DNA of 36,175 nt from Endozoicomonas ascidiicola (GTDB taxonomy: Bacteria > Pseudomonadota > Gammaproteobacteria > Pseudomonadales > Endozoicomonadaceae), in NCBI RefSeq assembly GCF_001646945.1, contig NZ_LUTV01000003.1, positions 646,273-682,447 of the forward strand, in the 5' to 3' direction. The notes beneath the pieces were generated by a model, which saw only the letters and a program-made list of their open reading frames with translations, was not told where the DNA came from and searched no databases. Shown here piece by piece: positions 33,984 through 36,175 of this stretch. Position numbers and translations under genes: made by a program. The stretch's first letter is position 1; each line of letters opens with the position of its first letter.

Positions 33984-34147
33984 AAGAAGCTGTTCACAAT
34001 CTTTCTGCGAGCTGCAAACGATGATAAAACGCCCCTGTTTACCAGTTTTCTTCGTTACGTAGCGCCACTATGCGCCTCAAAAAACTGAAAAACAGGAACA
34101 TTTTCTCCTCGTTTTCGCTATTCGCAAAAGATCATGAACAGCTTCTA
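33984..34147. mobile_element. 164-bp MITE-like element, copy 2
   Basis: Identical to copy 1 (27487-27650) except for two internal bases near the middle and the last base. The right end overlaps the 3' end of the DecR-like gene: its last codons and stop are within the element. The element has no coding capacity of its own. Confidence 0.82.
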
Positions 34148-34599
34148 AGAGGCAGTGCTGTCGTGTACTTTATTTGTTCCATCGCAAAATTGCTTGAAAC
34201 GTTACAAATCCCAGGCACTGCCTGAATCAGGTTCTTATAAAAGTGGTCGTAGGCATGAATGTCCTTTACGGCTACTCGCATCATGTAATCCCACTCGCCC
34301 GCCATTCGATACAACTCCATAACTTCAGCAAAGGCTGAGGCGGTTTCAGCAAAATGATTGAGCCAGTCAATGGAATGGTTATTGGTTTTAATCTGCACAA
34401 ATACCGACAAAGGCACGCCGGCCTTATCAGGGTCGAGAAGCGCTACCCGTTTACGAATAAAGCCGCTGTCTTCCAGTTTTTTTAGCCGTCGCCAGCAGGG
34501 AGCCACTGACAGACAGACCTTGTCCGCCAGATCATTTATGGATAAATCAGCGTTCTCCTGCAGCGCTGAAAGTATGGCGACATCCTTCTGATCGATCAT
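34132..34599 (-). CDS. decR: Lrp/AsnC-family regulator, DecR (YbaO)-like
   Basis: A 155-residue regulator with an N-terminal helix-turn-helix (about 5-60; CLSVAPCWRRLKKLEDSGFI) and a C-terminal RAM domain. Segments VALLDPDKAGVPLSVFVQIKT, YRMAGEWDYMMRVAV and FAMEQIKYTTALPL match E. coli DecR closely. DecR senses cysteine and activates the cysteine uptake and desulfidase genes (cyuP, cyuA). Here it is divergent from a cyuA homologue, which supports the assignment. The last residues (RSCS and stop) are encoded by the end of a MITE copy, so the original C-terminus has been replaced, just past the conserved region. Confidence 0.88.
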   Translation of the reverse strand: MIDQKDVAILSALQENADLSINDLADKVCLSVAPCWRRLKKLEDSGFIRKRVALLDPDKAGVPLSVFVQIKTNNHSIDWLNHFAETASAFAEVMELYRMAGEWDYMMRVAVKDIHAYDHFYKNLIQAVPGICNVSSNFAMEQIKYTTALPLRSCS

Positions 34600-34735
34600 T
34601 TTTTTTCTCGAATAGCAGTTAGGGTGAAATAATTTTGCTCAATATACTGAAATCCGAAATCAGAACGAACAGATTTTTTCCCATCACTTTTTTTACACTA
34701 GATATCAAATTTAAAGACTCTTGGGGGAGAGAATT

Positions 34736-36010
34736 ATGTGGCGTACTGAGTGGGATTCTTATGTTCGTTTAATTAATGACCGTGTCGCGCCAGCAACTGG
34801 CTGTACTGAGCCTGTGTCTACAGCCCTGGCCGCTGCAGAAGCTACGCGAATTTTGGGCAAGGCTCCGGAACAAATTGAAGTATTAGTCAGTGGCAATCTA
34901 CTGAAAAATGGCATGGGTGTGGGTATTCCCGGCACGGGTGAAATTGGTTTGCATATCGCAGCGGCTCTGGGAGCGGTTTGTGGTAATCCTGACAGAGGTC
35001 TTGAAGTGCTCGGCAATGTTGCACCAAATGATGTGGAACAGGCCCGAACCATGGTGAAGAGCGATCAGGTATCTGTGCGAATGGTGGATACAGACTCCAA
35101 GCTTTATGCAGAAGTGATCTGCCATGGGGCTGGTTCAACGTCATCTGTCGTTATTAAAGATGGCCATACGAACATGGTTCGCAAAACATTGAATGGCGAT
35201 GTTCTGTTCAGCGGCTTGGATAGTGATGCAGCTAGCGCCGGTAAAGAAGAACCCGAATTAAGTGTTTCTGCTATTTTTGAGTTTGCTACTCAGGGTGATC
35301 TTGCGAAGCTTGAGTTTATTATGAAGGCAGCGGAGTTGAATTCTGCCCTGACCACCGAAGGCTTAGCTCAGGATTATGGTCTCCGAATCGGTAAAACTCT
35401 GTTGAAAACCACCAGAGACGGCCTTCAAACCACGGATTTGATGTCACAGGCGATGATCCGTTCTGCCGCTGCATCCGATGCTCGTATGGGGGGAGTCCTG
35501 TTGCCCGCTATGAGCAATTCCGGCAGTGGTAATCAGGGGATTTCAGCGACCATGCCCGTTGTCGCTGTTGCTGAAACGATTGGCGCCTCTCGTGAGCAAT
35601 TAACCCGTGCGTTGATTATGAGTCACCTGACGGCTATTCATATCAAATCCCATATGAGTGTGCTTTCTGCGCTCTGTGCTGCCACCACGGCTGCTGCAGG
35701 TGCGTCTGCAGCCATTACCTGGTTACTCGGCGGAACTCAAGAGCACCTTGAGTCAGCGTTGTTTAACATGACTGGCGATGTGACGGGTATTCTTTGCGAT
35801 GGGGCTGGCTCGGGTTGTTCTTTGAAAGTGTCTACCTCTGCTCAATCGGCTGTAAAAGCCGCATTTCTGGCAGTTGAGGGGATCCGCCTGACGTCTCATG
35901 AAGGCATTATCGAAGACAGTGTGGAAGGGACGATTGATAATATTGGTTTGATTGCTAATCAAGGACTGGAAGAGACGGATAATCTAATTATAAGGATGAT
36001 GGCGCGATAA
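34736..36010 (+). CDS. cyuA: L-cysteine desulfidase (UPF0597/YhaM family)
   Basis: A 424-residue enzyme (E. coli CyuA/YhaM about 436) that breaks cysteine into pyruvate, sulfide and ammonia using a [4Fe-4S] cluster. Family motifs: PATGCTEPVS with Cys23, PGTGEIGLHIAAALGA, SAAASDARMGG, LPAMSNSGSGNQGI, SALCAATTAAAGA and ILCDGAGSGCSLKVSTSA; the cysteines in the first and last two supply likely cluster ligands. ATG 34736 is used because GGGGGAGA lies about 7 bases before it; a TTG at 34721 would encode that site. The adjacent divergent regulator is its probable activator. No cyuP-type transporter gene is in the window. Confidence 0.92.
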   Translation: MWRTEWDSYVRLINDRVAPATGCTEPVSTALAAAEATRILGKAPEQIEVLVSGNLLKNGMGVGIPGTGEIGLHIAAALGAVCGNPDRGLEVLGNVAPNDVEQARTMVKSDQVSVRMVDTDSKLYAEVICHGAGSTSSVVIKDGHTNMVRKTLNGDVLFSGLDSDAASAGKEEPELSVSAIFEFATQGDLAKLEFIMKAAELNSALTTEGLAQDYGLRIGKTLLKTTRDGLQTTDLMSQAMIRSAAASDARMGGVLLPAMSNSGSGNQGISATMPVVAVAETIGASREQLTRALIMSHLTAIHIKSHMSVLSALCAATTAAAGASAAITWLLGGTQEHLESALFNMTGDVTGILCDGAGSGCSLKVSTSAQSAVKAAFLAVEGIRLTSHEGIIEDSVEGTIDNIGLIANQGLEETDNLIIRMMAR

Positions 36011-36032
36011 ATATGGGGTAGCCATATTTTTT
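36009..36032 (+). terminator. Rho-independent terminator at the cyuA stop
   Basis: AAATATGG (36009-36016) pairs with CCATATTT (36022-36029), followed by more T to 36032. It begins within the cyuA stop codon. Confidence 0.75.
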
Positions 36033-36051
36033 GCACATTGCAAGTGTACGC

Positions 36052-36086
36052 ACCCCGTGGATCTATGAGTCATGGGGTATTTTTTT
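36052..36086 (+). terminator. Second terminator downstream of cyuA
   Basis: ACCCC and GGGGT (36074-36078) with inner GTG/CAT contacts form a stem with an 11-base or longer loop, followed by a T-rich stretch including seven T. It may act as back-up to the terminator at the cyuA stop. Confidence 0.6.
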
Positions 36087-36111
36087 ATTAGTCTTTCGTA
36101 AGGTTAAAACC

Positions 36112-36127
36112 ACCGGCTTTAGCCGGT
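36112..36127. repeat. Palindrome ACCGGCTTTAGCCGGT, possible insertion-sequence end
   Basis: A perfect inverted repeat of seven bases per arm, followed by cagctttagctatgat, which repeats the ctttagc motif. Hairpins of this kind at element boundaries are typical of IS200/IS605-family elements, but the window ends 48 bp later, so no transposase can be seen. Confidence 0.3.
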
Positions 36128-36175
36128 CAGCTTTAGCTATGATATTTTGTCGCAGTTATCTGGATGTAGAGGTTC

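Overview
The window looks like a chromosomal piece of a gammaproteobacterium, most likely Endozoicomonas or a close relative. The core genes (nrdA-nrdB-yfaE, rstA-rstB, metR/metE, msrC, a decR/cyuA pair) are close in sequence and residue numbering to E. coli proteins. The short dispersed repeats are of a kind I remember from Endozoicomonas genomes; that last point is memory, not a search. No rRNA, tRNA or CRISPR array was seen.

Layout. 1-440: start of a cut-off integrase-like mobile gene and its repeated end. 459-4860: class Ia ribonucleotide reductase operon nrdA-nrdB-yfaE (minus strand), with a long structured leader, NrdR boxes and paired DnaA boxes. 5117-5231: a 115-bp dispersed repeat. 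5281-7628: RstA/RstB-type two-component system. 7642-10360: an unusual MutS-family ATPase with a signal-peptide-like N-terminus, divergent from a small outer-membrane barrel protein. 10371-13791: divergent metR/metE. 13819-14268: a bactofilin.

14661-33922 is a catabolic and transport region. Its heart is a five-gene minus-strand operon (19570 to 14661): MaoC-DUF35 fusion, acyl-CoA dehydrogenase, small MaoC hydratase, thiolase-like aldolase, acyl-CoA dehydrogenase. This is the gene set of the actinobacterial igr (ChsE1/ChsE2-ChsH1/ChsH2-Ltp2) module, which removes the last three carbons of a steroid side chain. Around it lie an enoyl-CoA hydratase, an MFS transporter, a LuxR-type regulator with msrC, a membrane-anchored amidohydrolase, an old-yellow-enzyme/SDR pair, an alpha/beta hydrolase, an HsaA-like flavin monooxygenase and a Ycf48-like plus RND/MMPL transporter pair. 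Together they suggest uptake and breakdown of a steroid or similar polycyclic or branched lipid. The ring-opening dioxygenase, ketosteroid dehydrogenase and reductase partners are not in the window, so the substrate is inferred.

34132-36010: Lrp-family DecR-like regulator divergent from cysteine desulfidase cyuA. A 164-bp MITE-like element occurs twice (27487 and 33984); the second copy supplies the last codons of the DecR-like gene. The window ends in terminators and a palindrome that may be an insertion-sequence end.
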